This document shows, piece by piece, positions 34,055 through 41,956 of a stretch of 64,000 bases of DNA. Source of the stretch: Saprospiraceae bacterium. Its GTDB lineage: Bacteria > Bacteroidota > Bacteroidia > Chitinophagales > Saprospiraceae. A program made the translations under genes and the position numbers. The stretch's first letter is position 1. Every line of letters starts with the position of its first letter. The stretch spans positions 1,054,001 through 1,118,000 of the forward strand of contig JADKBV010000001.1 of assembly GCA_016714895.1 (NCBI GenBank). Reading direction: 5' to 3'. The notes below the pieces were generated by a model, which saw nothing but the letters and a program-made list of their open reading frames with translations, ran no database searches and was not told where the DNA came from.

Positions 34055-34128
34055 TGGGCCCACCAGGACTTGAACCTGGGACCTACTGATTATGAGTCAG
34101 GTGCTCTAACCAACTGAGCTATAGGCCC
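34055..34128 (-). tRNA. tRNA(CAT), probably tRNA-Ile2 (lysidine type)
   Basis: Acceptor GGGCCTA pairs with TGGGCCC, the D arm is TAGCTCAGTTGG, the anticodon loop CTCATAA gives CAT, and the T arm contains GGTTCAAGTCC. The C4-G69 and C5-G68 pairs are those favoured by the lysidine synthetase TilS, which argues for the AUA-reading tRNA-Ile2 rather than elongator Met. CCA is not encoded. Confidence 0.9.
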
Positions 34129-34139
34129 GAAAAGGAGTG

Positions 34140-34147
34140 CAAAAATA
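34140..34147 (-). promoter_or_regulatory. -7 promoter box of tRNA(CAT)
   Basis: The minus strand reads TATTTTTG, 11 nt upstream of the tRNA 5' end. Confidence 0.5.
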
Positions 34148-34187
34148 CACTTAATTTATTTTCTAACAAGGTTTTTTGAAAAAAATA

Positions 34188-34886
34188 TTACACTTTATGT
34201 TCAGTTGTTGTATCCTCGTCCGATTCCTGAACCGGAAGTACATCACTAACCGGAAGCGGTTGATTTTCATGGGACTCTGCCTTAAAAAAGGATCGGTAAA
34301 ACAATAAAATACTGACGACACCACAAAAAATGGATGAATCCGCAACATTAAAAACATGGCGGAAAAACTCAAAATTTTGTCCTGCCAATCCGGGCATCCA
34401 ATCTGGCCAGGTACCTTCATACATCGGAAAATAAAACATATCGACAACTTTGCCCGTCAGAAATTTGCCGTAGCCACCCCCTTCCGGAAACATGGTCGCT
34501 AATCCTCCGTGGAAATAAGATTCCGAAAAGATCAGCCCGTAAAACATACTGTCAAAAATATTACCCATGGCTCCGGCAATGACTAAGGAAAAGGCAAAAA
34601 TCAGTCCGGAAGATTCCTTTTTGTCTAATAGGTTTTTCAGAAGATATACCAAAAATCCCGCCATCAGAATCCTGAAAACACTCAGGACATATTTACCGGT
34701 TTCGCCTCCGTATTTTAATCCGAAAGCCATACCTTCATTTTCAATAAAATGAATTTTTGCCCACGGCAATCCGAATATATCAAAACCGTCGCCGTACAAA
34801 ATATGGGTCTTCACCCAGATTTTTGAAGCCTGATCTATAAGTAATACCAAGGTTATGGTAAGAATGGCTATCCACTTCTTCTGCAT
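34188..34886 (-). CDS. lspA: Lipoprotein signal peptidase (signal peptidase II)
   Basis: The protein has 232 residues with four membrane helices. The family blocks LLIDQASKIWV, FIENEGMAFG, GNIFDSMFYG and FNVADSSIFCG are present; the Asp in each of the last two blocks is catalytic. It is longer than the usual 160 residues because of an insertion of about 45 residues between them and a charged tail, both typical for Bacteroidota. It cleaves prolipoprotein signal peptides in the inner membrane. The lipoproteins at 26.9 and 36.2 kb would be substrates. Confidence 0.96.
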   Translation of the reverse strand: MQKKWIAILTITLVLLIDQASKIWVKTHILYGDGFDIFGLPWAKIHFIENEGMAFGLKYGGETGKYVLSVFRILMAGFLVYLLKNLLDKKESSGLIFAFSLVIAGAMGNIFDSMFYGLIFSESYFHGGLATMFPEGGGYGKFLTGKVVDMFYFPMYEGTWPDWMPGLAGQNFEFFRHVFNVADSSIFCGVVSILLFYRSFFKAESHENQPLPVSDVLPVQESDEDTTTEHKV

Positions 34887-34905
34887 CTTTTTATATAATT
34901 GACCG

Positions 34906-34913
34906 CAAAAATA
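34906..34913 (-). promoter_or_regulatory. -7 promoter box of lspA
   Basis: The minus strand reads TATTTTTG, 19 nt before the ATG at 34886. Confidence 0.5.
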
Positions 34914-35003
34914 GAGAATACTACCTTTATATACCTAAATCCATGGTATATTTTCACCGAAAATAGATGAAAGATATTAATTTTACGACCATATTCATAG
35001 TAC

Positions 35004-35630
35004 ATGGAATCTTTGCAATGGTGGGAATTACTGTATCATCAGGTTAAACAAACCAGTTATTGGGAATGGACGAGCACCATTTCGCAGATAGCCAGTGTGT
35101 ATTTTGCCCAAAAAAACAATGTTCTTGTCTACCCTACCGGAATCCTGGGCGTTGTCATAGCAGCATATTTGTACTTTTTTGTGGCTTCGCCTCCTTTATA
35201 TGCTGAAGGCTGCGTTCATATTTACTATTTTTTTGTCAGCCTTTACGGCTGGTGGGTTTGGACAAGAAAAAATGCACAAGACCAACCCGAATACCCTATT
35301 TTGTGGTCTACTCATTCTGAACGTTTATTTTCCGTTTTAATCTGGACTACAAGCTGGCTGGTTTTATACCTTGTTCTGAACCTCCTGACAAATAGCAATA
35401 CGCCCGGACTTGATTCTTTTGTTTCTTCCTCTGCCATAACGGCTATGTGGCTCATGGCCAAAAGAAAAGTTGAAAACTGGTTGTTCTGGATTATATCAAA
35501 TGTCATTGCTATCCCTCTTCACATCTACAAATCCTTTTATTTGTTTACCCTGATGTACCTGATCTTTTTGATCATGGCGGTCATAGGTCATAAAAAATGG
35601 GTTTCCCAGGTGCAGTCCCAACATACCTAA
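35004..35630 (+). CDS. pnuC: PnuC-family nicotinamide riboside / vitamin transporter
   Basis: The protein has 208 residues with about seven membrane helices. Diagnostic segments are NVLVYPTGILGVVIAAYLYF, YYFFVSLYGWWVW (the WxxW-type motif of Pnu transporters) and KRKVENWLFWIISNVIAIPLH. PnuC proteins carry nicotinamide riboside by facilitated diffusion, and some relatives carry thiamine or riboflavin. No TPP or FMN riboswitch is seen upstream, and no kinase gene is adjacent, so the substrate is not settled. It is divergent from lspA. Confidence 0.9.
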   Translation: MESLQWWELLYHQVKQTSYWEWTSTISQIASVYFAQKNNVLVYPTGILGVVIAAYLYFFVASPPLYAEGCVHIYYFFVSLYGWWVWTRKNAQDQPEYPILWSTHSERLFSVLIWTTSWLVLYLVLNLLTNSNTPGLDSFVSSSAITAMWLMAKRKVENWLFWIISNVIAIPLHIYKSFYLFTLMYLIFLIMAVIGHKKWVSQVQSQHT

Positions 35631-35633
35631 AAT

Positions 35634-35662
35634 AAAAAAGTCCTCTCGGGAGAGGACTTTTC
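35634..35662. terminator. Bidirectional intrinsic terminator after pnuC
   Basis: AAAAGTCCTCT-CGGG-AGAGGACTTTT is a perfect 11-bp stem with a tetraloop, A-rich on one flank and T-rich on the other. It ends pnuC and also any minus-strand transcript from 35734. Confidence 0.85.
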
Positions 35663-35730
35663 TATCTATTCAACCTTTACTAAAAACAATTAACCAATGT
35701 ATGAAACACTTTCGTATTACTTGTTTGGTA
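35634..35730 (-). ncRNA. Candidate small RNA convergent with pnuC
   Basis: A clear -7 box (TACCTTTG, 35734-35741) points leftward into a gene-free 70-nt stretch that ends at the strong terminator 35634-35662. No open frame follows in that direction before pnuC on the other strand. The expected transcript is about 95 nt. I recognise no Rfam family. Confidence 0.35.
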
Positions 35731-35733
35731 ATG

Positions 35734-35741
35734 CAAAGGTA
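35734..35741 (-). promoter_or_regulatory. -7 promoter box of the candidate small RNA
   Basis: The minus strand reads TACCTTTG with no gene start downstream on that strand. Confidence 0.45.
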
Positions 35742-36009
35742 CGCACAAACTTGTTACAGGTCAAGGACATTAACTAATTTTAACAATATTTTATTTTGAA
35801 TTTAACAATTATGAATATTGCAAACAGAATTTAATTTTGAATATATAAAATATACATAATTTAATACAAAATATTGTTGTTTGTAAAAATTAGATATCTT
35901 TAACCTTGTGAATAAAAAATTATATAGGGTCTGCTGAAAAAAAGAAAGCCCTTTGGTTTATTTGTATTAACCTTTGTGCCTTTTTCGATACGTAGATTGA
36001 AAAAAATCC
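35742..36009. other. AT-rich non-coding stretch
   Basis: Together with the small-RNA candidate this fills the gap of about 350 nt between pnuC and the metallopeptidase. I see no gene in it. Confidence 0.4.
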
Positions 36010-37052
36010 TCAAAAAGGATACCGTTCTACAATGGTCGTCAAAGATTCGATCAACTTTTTTCCTTCGGTGGAAAACTTTTTATAGTCCTTTTTATCTTTG
36101 GCCAAAACGGCAAGCATAAAATTATCTGCAATAATCTCTTCAGGGTGAATGATATAACGTGTGTTATCCTTTATTTTTGTAAAAAAACCGGTGTAGCCGT
36201 TACCGGCAATGTCGTTTTGCCCAAAACATCGACACCAACGACCCAGGCATTTCCTCGTTTGACCACGGGATAGAGGTCAAATTCCAGATATTCAAAAAAT
36301 GAAGGCACAGAAGCTTCCCACGAAGATTTCCGACTGGTTATCAGAGGCAAGGCCCATATAGTCTGATTCGTATTATTTGGATCCGGCAAAGTTATGACAT
36401 ATTGTTTTGTCACTCCATCAGGATTGGTCAGTAATTTGTCCAACAACACTTTGGGCAAAAGGGGTTCTGAAGAAAGTTTTTCAAAACCAATCAGGCTGTA
36501 TAAGGTATCTCTTAATGCCGGATGATTTTTGGAAAGAATATGGAAAACTTCATGAATCATAATCGGCAACTGAATTTCTTCGTTGTACCTGTCAAAAATA
36601 TTTTCCGGAATACAAATCAGATTTCCTCTGGTGTAATAGACATCTTTGCCATAATGATTGGTTTTGATTTTTACAAGTTGTATGTCAGGCATAATGCCGG
36701 GATTCAGATTTTCAACCAAACGACGTACCTCTGCCATCGTTTTGGTCATTATTTTTTTTTCACCTTCATTCCAATCAGATACTTCGGTGGAAATAAATTT
36801 TTTAAACGCCTGAAGATTTACCTCATTCGTATTCCCAGGATCCGGTTTTTTCATCTGAATGGACATATCTATGGGTCTGACTGACTCAAAATATTTTTCA
36901 ACATCTTTATGGATGATAGATTTTGATGCATCGGCACTATCCAGAAAAACAACAAAATCTGATTTTGAAGTCCCTAATTTGGATTTTGTCCCACATGTGT
37001 TGAAACTTATGACCCATATCAACGAAACACAAAGGATATAGAACTGATGCAT
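36010..37052 (-). CDS. Zinc-metallopeptidase-like lipoprotein with a C-terminal frameshift
   Basis: The uninterrupted frame (36171-37052) encodes 293 residues with a lipoprotein signal (FNTCGTKSK) and a zinc motif HEVFH in PIMIHEVFHILSKNHP. It stops after a run of seven T (minus strand; 36181-36187). One extra T would continue the protein through YIIHPEEIIADNFMLAVLAK to a TGA at 36010, adding about 60 residues. The HPEE..ADNF block looks like the segment that supplies the third zinc ligand (Glu), so the frameshift probably removes the active site. It lies 4 nt after tex, so it is co-transcribed with it. Confidence 0.78.
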
Positions 37053-37056
37053 ACAA

Positions 37057-39183
37057 TCAATGGATTAACATAGATAAATTGATCCTTTTTCTTTGTTCGT
37101 CGACCTCAAGAACTTTCACCAATACTTCTTGTCTCAATACCAGCACATCTGTCGGCGATTGAATAAATCTGTCTGTAATCTGTGAAATATGTACCATGCC
37201 GTCCTGTTTGACTCCTATGTTGACAAAGGCACCAAAACGGGTCAGATTGGTCACGATTCCCGGAATGACCATGCCTGGTTTTACATCTTTGATTTCTCTG
37301 ATGGCCGGATCAAAAGAAAACACTTTTGCTTCTCCCCGGGGATCAAGACCCGGCTTATCCATTTCAGCCATGATGTCTTTGAGGGTCGGAAGACCGACTG
37401 TTTCCGTAGTATATTTTTCTAATGTAACAGACTGCCTTAATGATTTGTCTTTGACCAACTGCCCGACGGAAACACCGGCGTCTTTGGCCATTTTTTCTAC
37501 AATGGGATAAGATTCCGGGTGTACACCTGTGTTGTCCAGCGGATTTTTTCCGGTCCGAATCCTTAGAAATCCGGCACATTGTTCGAATGCTTTATCTCCA
37601 AGTCGCGGAACGTCTCTTAATTCTTTTTTTTCTTTAAACTCTCCGACTTCATTGCGATATTCAATGATATTTCGGGCGATACCCGGGCCCAGACCTGAAA
37701 CAAAAGTCAACAACTCTTTACTCGCTGTATTGACATTGATTCCGACCCGGTTGACACAGGATTCAACTGACAATTCGAGACTTTCTTTTAGTTTTGACTG
37801 GTTGACATCGTGTTGATACTGACCAACACCAATCGATTTCGGATCTATTTTAATCAATTCGGCCAACGGGTCCATCAATCTCCTGCCTATACTAACTGCC
37901 CCTCTTACAGTAATATCGTGGTCCGGAAATTCTTCCCGGGCGATTTCGGAAGCAGAATATATCGAAGCGCCACTTTCACTTACCATGTATATCTGAACAT
38001 GAGGCGGTAAACCCAGACTCTGAACAAAACTTTCGGTTTCTCTTGCAGCTGTTCCATCGCCAATGGCAATAGCGTCGATATCATAATCCTGAACACACTT
38101 TCTGAGTAGAAAAGCTGCATTCTGGATCTGATTTTGAGGCGGATGCGGATATATGGCATCATTAAATAACAGTTTTCCTTGTTTGTTAAGGCACACCATT
38201 TTACAACCTGTTCTGAATCCGGGATCCAGGGCGAGAACATTTTTTTCACCCAATGGCGGAGCCAAAAGTAATTGTTGTAAGTTGATTGCAAATACCCTGA
38301 TGGCTTCTTCATCGGCCTTTTCTTTATATTCCTGCCATATCTGACTTTCGATAGATGGAGCTATCAACCGTTTCCATGCGTCTTTAGCACATTGTTCCAA
38401 CAGATCTGCTTCTGAACCATTGTTTCTGATAAACTTCCTGCAGATCAGCTCTAAGGCTTTTTCTTCATCCACATCCATGGAAAGTCTGAGAAAACCCTCC
38501 TGTTCTCCTCTGGCCAAAGCCAGAAAACGATGAGAAGGACATTTGCTCAATGGTTCTGAAAATTCGAAATAATCACTATATTGGGTAGCCTGCTCTTTTT
38601 TGGTACCTACTACCTTTGAAGAAAGGGTACCAAACTTACGGAATCTTTCTCTGAATCTTTCCCTGAGATTTTGATCTTCATTCATCCATTCGGCGATGAT
38701 GTCTGAAGCCCCCTTCAGAACGGCGACAGTATCAGAAAATGTGTCACAAATAAATTTTTGTGCTTCCCGTTCCAGATCACGGTTTTTTTGTTGCATGATG
38801 ATTCCGGCAAGAGGTTCCAAACCGGCTTCTTTGGCTATATCTGCGCGGGTTTTTTTCTTTTTTTTGTAGGGCAGATAAAGATCTTCCAATTCGAGCATAT
38901 CAGAACATTTTCTGATTTTTTGTTCGAGTTCCGGAGTCAGTTTACCCTGTTCTTCGATACTTTTTAAGACGGTTTCTTTTCTTTCCGCCAGCTCTTCAAG
39001 CTTTTTGAGTGTTTTTTGAATCAAAGCTATAGAAACCTCATCCAGGGAACCTGTTTTTTCTTTTCTATATCTGGCGATAAAAGGAATGGTTGCTCCTTCA
39101 GCCAATAATTGCAAGGTATTTTTAACGGAATATTGTGGTAATGCGGTAAGTTTGGCGACTTCTTCCCAAAAAATTTCTGACAT
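37057..39183 (-). CDS. tex: Tex-family transcription accessory / RNA-binding protein
   Basis: The protein has 708 residues, within the normal range. The order is: N-terminal Tex domain (IPFIARYRKEKTGSLDEV), YqgF/RNase H-like domain (NVLALDPGFRTGCKMV), helix-hairpin-helix (VNTASKELLTFVSGLGPG) and a C-terminal S1 domain (GIVTNLTRFGAFVNIG). Tex binds nucleic acids and RNA polymerase and affects transcription and stress tolerance. It is the first gene of an operon with the metallopeptidase lipoprotein. Confidence 0.96.
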   Translation of the reverse strand: MSEIFWEEVAKLTALPQYSVKNTLQLLAEGATIPFIARYRKEKTGSLDEVSIALIQKTLKKLEELAERKETVLKSIEEQGKLTPELEQKIRKCSDMLELEDLYLPYKKKKKTRADIAKEAGLEPLAGIIMQQKNRDLEREAQKFICDTFSDTVAVLKGASDIIAEWMNEDQNLRERFRERFRKFGTLSSKVVGTKKEQATQYSDYFEFSEPLSKCPSHRFLALARGEQEGFLRLSMDVDEEKALELICRKFIRNNGSEADLLEQCAKDAWKRLIAPSIESQIWQEYKEKADEEAIRVFAINLQQLLLAPPLGEKNVLALDPGFRTGCKMVCLNKQGKLLFNDAIYPHPPQNQIQNAAFLLRKCVQDYDIDAIAIGDGTAARETESFVQSLGLPPHVQIYMVSESGASIYSASEIAREEFPDHDITVRGAVSIGRRLMDPLAELIKIDPKSIGVGQYQHDVNQSKLKESLELSVESCVNRVGINVNTASKELLTFVSGLGPGIARNIIEYRNEVGEFKEKKELRDVPRLGDKAFEQCAGFLRIRTGKNPLDNTGVHPESYPIVEKMAKDAGVSVGQLVKDKSLRQSVTLEKYTTETVGLPTLKDIMAEMDKPGLDPRGEAKVFSFDPAIREIKDVKPGMVIPGIVTNLTRFGAFVNIGVKQDGMVHISQITDRFIQSPTDVLVLRQEVLVKVLEVDEQRKRINLSMLIH

Positions 39184-39203
39184 GTATTTGTTTTAAAAGG
39201 TGG

Positions 39204-39211
39204 CAAAGATA
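39204..39211 (-). promoter_or_regulatory. -7 promoter box of tex
   Basis: The minus strand reads TATCTTTG, 20 nt before the ATG at 39183. Confidence 0.55.
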
Positions 39212-39347
39212 TAAAAATAAAATATGTTGACCGATGCCAATATAATCTCCGAAATCAATATGTTCCTTAAATTTATCCCAAATCAGGATTGGGCTTAGCG
39301 TTTTTATTTTGATGTCTGTAATTTTTTCACCTAAACTTCCCTAAAAT

Positions 39348-39515
39348 GCGAAGAGCCCGAGTAACTGACTTACAAGGGCTCTTTCGACTAAGGTCTCAAA
39401 ATAAGAAAACTACTTCTTTCGGATAACCTCCAATATCTTTTGTAATCTATGTTCTACCAAAATTGTGCCAATGAATATTTTCACTGACATTATTTAATAT
39501 TTTTCTTTAAAAACA
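39348..39515 (-). ncRNA. Candidate structured RNA upstream of tex
   Basis: A -7 box at 39519-39526 points into about 165 nt without an open frame, ending in the hairpin AAGAGCCC...GGGCTCTT (39351-39358 with 39376-39383), whose loop contains an inner GTAA/TTAC stem. After the hairpin the minus strand reads CGCATTTTAG, a weak T-run. It could be a small RNA with its own terminator or an upstream leader of tex. Confidence 0.3.
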
Positions 39516-39518
39516 ACA

Positions 39519-39526
39519 CAAAGGTA
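39519..39526 (-). promoter_or_regulatory. -7 promoter box upstream of the 39.4 kb hairpin
   Basis: The minus strand reads TACCTTTG. The next gene in that direction (tex) starts more than 330 nt away and has its own box. Confidence 0.4.
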
Positions 39527-39663
39527 ACGCATTTCAAACATATTAAGTTTCAAAAATATATGTTTAATTTATATATTTTTTTTGTAAATATGTAACACAC
39601 TTGCATTCAGTAAAAAAATAAACAAATAAAATTTTAATCGCTAAATTCCACTGAAAAAGTTCG

Positions 39664-41145
39664 TTACGATTTTTTAGAATAATTTGGAGACTCTTTGGTA
39701 ATGGTGATGTTATGCGGGTGACTTTCCAAAATACCTGATCCGGTAATTTTGACCATACGGGCATTTTTCATCATATCCACATTTGAGGCACCGCAATACC
39801 CCATACTTGCCCGTAAGCCCCCGATATACTGGACCATAACTTCGGCTACAGACCCTTTGTAAGGAACCCTGCCTTCTATGCCTTCGGGAACCAGCTTTTT
39901 GACATCATCTTCCACGTCCTGAAAATAACGGTCTTTCGAGCCGATTTCCATAGCTCCTAATGAACCCATACCGCGGTAGACTTTAAATTTTCTTCCTTCA
40001 AACAAAATCGTTTCGCCGGGAGCTTCTTCTGTACCTGCAAATAAGGAGCCTGCCATAATACTGTCCGCACCTGCGGCCAATGCTTTGGCAATATCACCTG
40101 TATATTTGATACCTCCGTCTCCTATAATAGGAATACCTTTTTTTCTCACTCCGGAACTTGCATTCATGATAGCGAATAATTGAGGTACCCCAACACCGGC
40201 TACAATCCGGGTAGTACAGATACTGCCCGGGCCTACACCAACTTTCACCGCATTAACACCGGCCAAGGCCAATGCTTCAGCTCCTTCTGCGGTGGCAACA
40301 TTACCTCCGACGATCTGCAGATATTTATATCGCTCTCTGACACTTTTGACCGCATCCAACACCCCTTTGGAATGTCCGTGAGCTGTATCGATACAGATAA
40401 CATCAACCCCAACCTGAACCAAGGCATCTACCCTTTCGTACAAATCTGCGGTAACACCTACAGCTGCTCCTGCAAGGAGTCTTCCGTGATTATCCTTAGC
40501 GGAGGACGGGTAACTCTCCAGATTGATGATGTCTTTGTAGGTTATCAAACCTACGAGTTTATTATGATCATCGACTACAGGCAATTTTTCGATCCTGTAT
40601 TGCTGAAGGATGGTTTTGGCCTGTACCAAGCTGGTTCCTGCAGGTGCAATCACCAGATTTTCACTTGTCATAATTTCGGTGACCGGTCGGTCCATATTGG
40701 TTTCAAACCTTAAATCTCGGTTGGTCAGGATACCTTTGAGTTTATGCTGCTGATCTACAACCGGGATGCCACCAATTTTATTTTCCCGCATCAATTTCAG
40801 AGCATCTCTTACCCGGGCTTCTTCGGTAAGGGTCAACGGATCGAGGATCATCCCGCTTTCTGATCGTTTAACCATCCGAACCTGATTGGCCTGCGCCTCT
40901 ATGGTCATATTTTTGTGAATAAAACCCATGCCGCCTTCCCTGGCCATAGCAATGGCAAGTTTGTATTCGGTGACCGTATCCATGGCTGCGGAAACGATAG
41001 GTGTTTTGAGTCTGATGTCGGTGGTAAACTGTGTACTGATGTCCACTTCCCGTGGCAATACATCTGAATAAGAAGGAATCAGGAGCACATCATCAAAGGT
41101 GAGGGCTTCCTCGAGGGTGGTATATTTTTTAATTATTGAATCCAT
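39664..41145 (-). CDS. guaB: Inosine-5'-monophosphate dehydrogenase
   Basis: The protein has 493 residues. A (beta/alpha)8 barrel is interrupted by a CBS pair (about 95-215). The catalytic loop GPGSICTTRIVAGVG with its Cys, the phosphate-binding GDGGIKYTGDIAKALAAG, and the flap with YRGMGSLGAM are intact. It oxidises IMP to XMP with NAD+, the committed step of guanine nucleotide synthesis. I start at ATG 41145, not the TTG two codons earlier, because that TTG is the end of the -7 box. The message may be leaderless. Confidence 0.97.
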   Translation of the reverse strand: MDSIIKKYTTLEEALTFDDVLLIPSYSDVLPREVDISTQFTTDIRLKTPIVSAAMDTVTEYKLAIAMAREGGMGFIHKNMTIEAQANQVRMVKRSESGMILDPLTLTEEARVRDALKLMRENKIGGIPVVDQQHKLKGILTNRDLRFETNMDRPVTEIMTSENLVIAPAGTSLVQAKTILQQYRIEKLPVVDDHNKLVGLITYKDIINLESYPSSAKDNHGRLLAGAAVGVTADLYERVDALVQVGVDVICIDTAHGHSKGVLDAVKSVRERYKYLQIVGGNVATAEGAEALALAGVNAVKVGVGPGSICTTRIVAGVGVPQLFAIMNASSGVRKKGIPIIGDGGIKYTGDIAKALAAGADSIMAGSLFAGTEEAPGETILFEGRKFKVYRGMGSLGAMEIGSKDRYFQDVEDDVKKLVPEGIEGRVPYKGSVAEVMVQYIGGLRASMGYCGASNVDMMKNARMVKITGSGILESHPHNITITKESPNYSKKS

Positions 41146-41148
41146 GTG

Positions 41149-41156
41149 CAAAGATA
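41149..41156 (-). promoter_or_regulatory. -7 promoter box 3 nt before the guaB start codon
   Basis: The minus strand reads TATCTTTG, then CAC, then ATG. A TTTTTG element lies 16 nt further up. Transcription should start at or within the ATG. Confidence 0.55.
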
Positions 41157-41372
41157 CAGATATTTTTTATTTCAAAAAGAACTGGGATAATAAATTGACA
41201 ACAATTCGCATAGAAAAGTGATACCCTTATAATTTTTCAGGTTGTGACTTTTCATCTATATTCTCTAACAAAACGGGTTTTCGTCTACCTCAGCTATTTG
41301 TAATTTCAAACTTTATTTTTTTCTGATACAACTTTACTAATCACATATTCTTTTCAACTTAAACTGCCAATG

Positions 41373-41380
41373 TATCTTTG
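41373..41380 (+). promoter_or_regulatory. -7 promoter box of tadA
   Basis: TATCTTTG fits TAnnTTTG, 14 nt before the ATG at 41395. Confidence 0.6.
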
Positions 41381-41394
41381 CGAAAAATCACATC

Positions 41395-41838
41395 ATGTTA
41401 TCAGTATACACAGACGAATATTTTATGAAACAGGCTATTCTGGAGGCACAGAAAGCTGCAGAAGCAGGTGAAATCCCTGTGGGTGCGGTGATTGTCTGCC
41501 AGAACACCATCATAGCGAGGGCTCATAATCAGACGGAGAGGTTGCATGATGTGACTGCTCATGCAGAAATCATCGCTATAACGGCTGCATCGGAATATTT
41601 ACAAAACAAATATCTTACGGACTGTACCCTTTACGTCACACTTGAGCCTTGTGTTATGTGTGCCGGTGCCATCCATTGGTCAAGAATAACCAGAGTGGTT
41701 TATGGTGCCAGTGATGAAAAAAGAGGTTTTATGCGTTTTGGGAAAGAATTACTGCACCCAAAAACAAAATTGGAATATGGTGTAAGTCATGAAATATGTA
41801 GTACAATTTTAAAAGAATTTTTGTCCAAAAAAAGATAA
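41395..41838 (+). CDS. tadA: tRNA-specific adenosine deaminase
   Basis: The protein has 147 residues of the cytidine-deaminase fold. The zinc and catalytic residues are in HAEIIAI (His and proton-shuttling Glu) and PCVMCAGAIHWSRI (two Cys). Together with the MRFGKELLHP block this matches TadA, which converts the wobble adenosine of tRNA-Arg(ACG) to inosine. It is monocistronic with its own promoter and converges on the giant surface-protein gene. Confidence 0.93.
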   Translation: MLSVYTDEYFMKQAILEAQKAAEAGEIPVGAVIVCQNTIIARAHNQTERLHDVTAHAEIIAITAASEYLQNKYLTDCTLYVTLEPCVMCAGAIHWSRITRVVYGASDEKRGFMRFGKELLHPKTKLEYGVSHEICSTILKEFLSKKR

Positions 41839-41895
41839 GCGTCTGATAATAAACTACTTTTACGCCGACAGCTTCTCGTTTTATTCATAAACAAA

Positions 41896-41940
41896 CTGAT
41901 GTAAAAGTTCGACAAAAGATTTGTTAAACTTTTACATCAG
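41896..41940. terminator. Hairpin between convergent tadA and the giant repeat gene
   Basis: CTGATGTAAAAGTT (41896-41909) is the exact complement of 41927-41940, with an inner ACAAA/TTTGT stem in the loop. There is no strong T-run. Its place between convergent 3' ends suggests a transcription end or mRNA-stabilising hairpin for both genes. Confidence 0.5.
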
Positions 41941-41956
41941 TCAATCCTGCAAAACA

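Larger units (their letters stand above)
39184..39663. other. Non-coding region between tex and guaB
   Basis: It holds the tex -7 box (39204-39211), a strong long hairpin (39351-39383) and another minus-strand -7 box (39519-39526). No protein gene is visible. Confidence 0.5.

Noticed and set aside
34055..34128. Elongator tRNA-Met
   Set aside because: The CAT anticodon alone would allow it, but C4-G69 and C5-G68 favour the lysidine-modified tRNA-Ile2.
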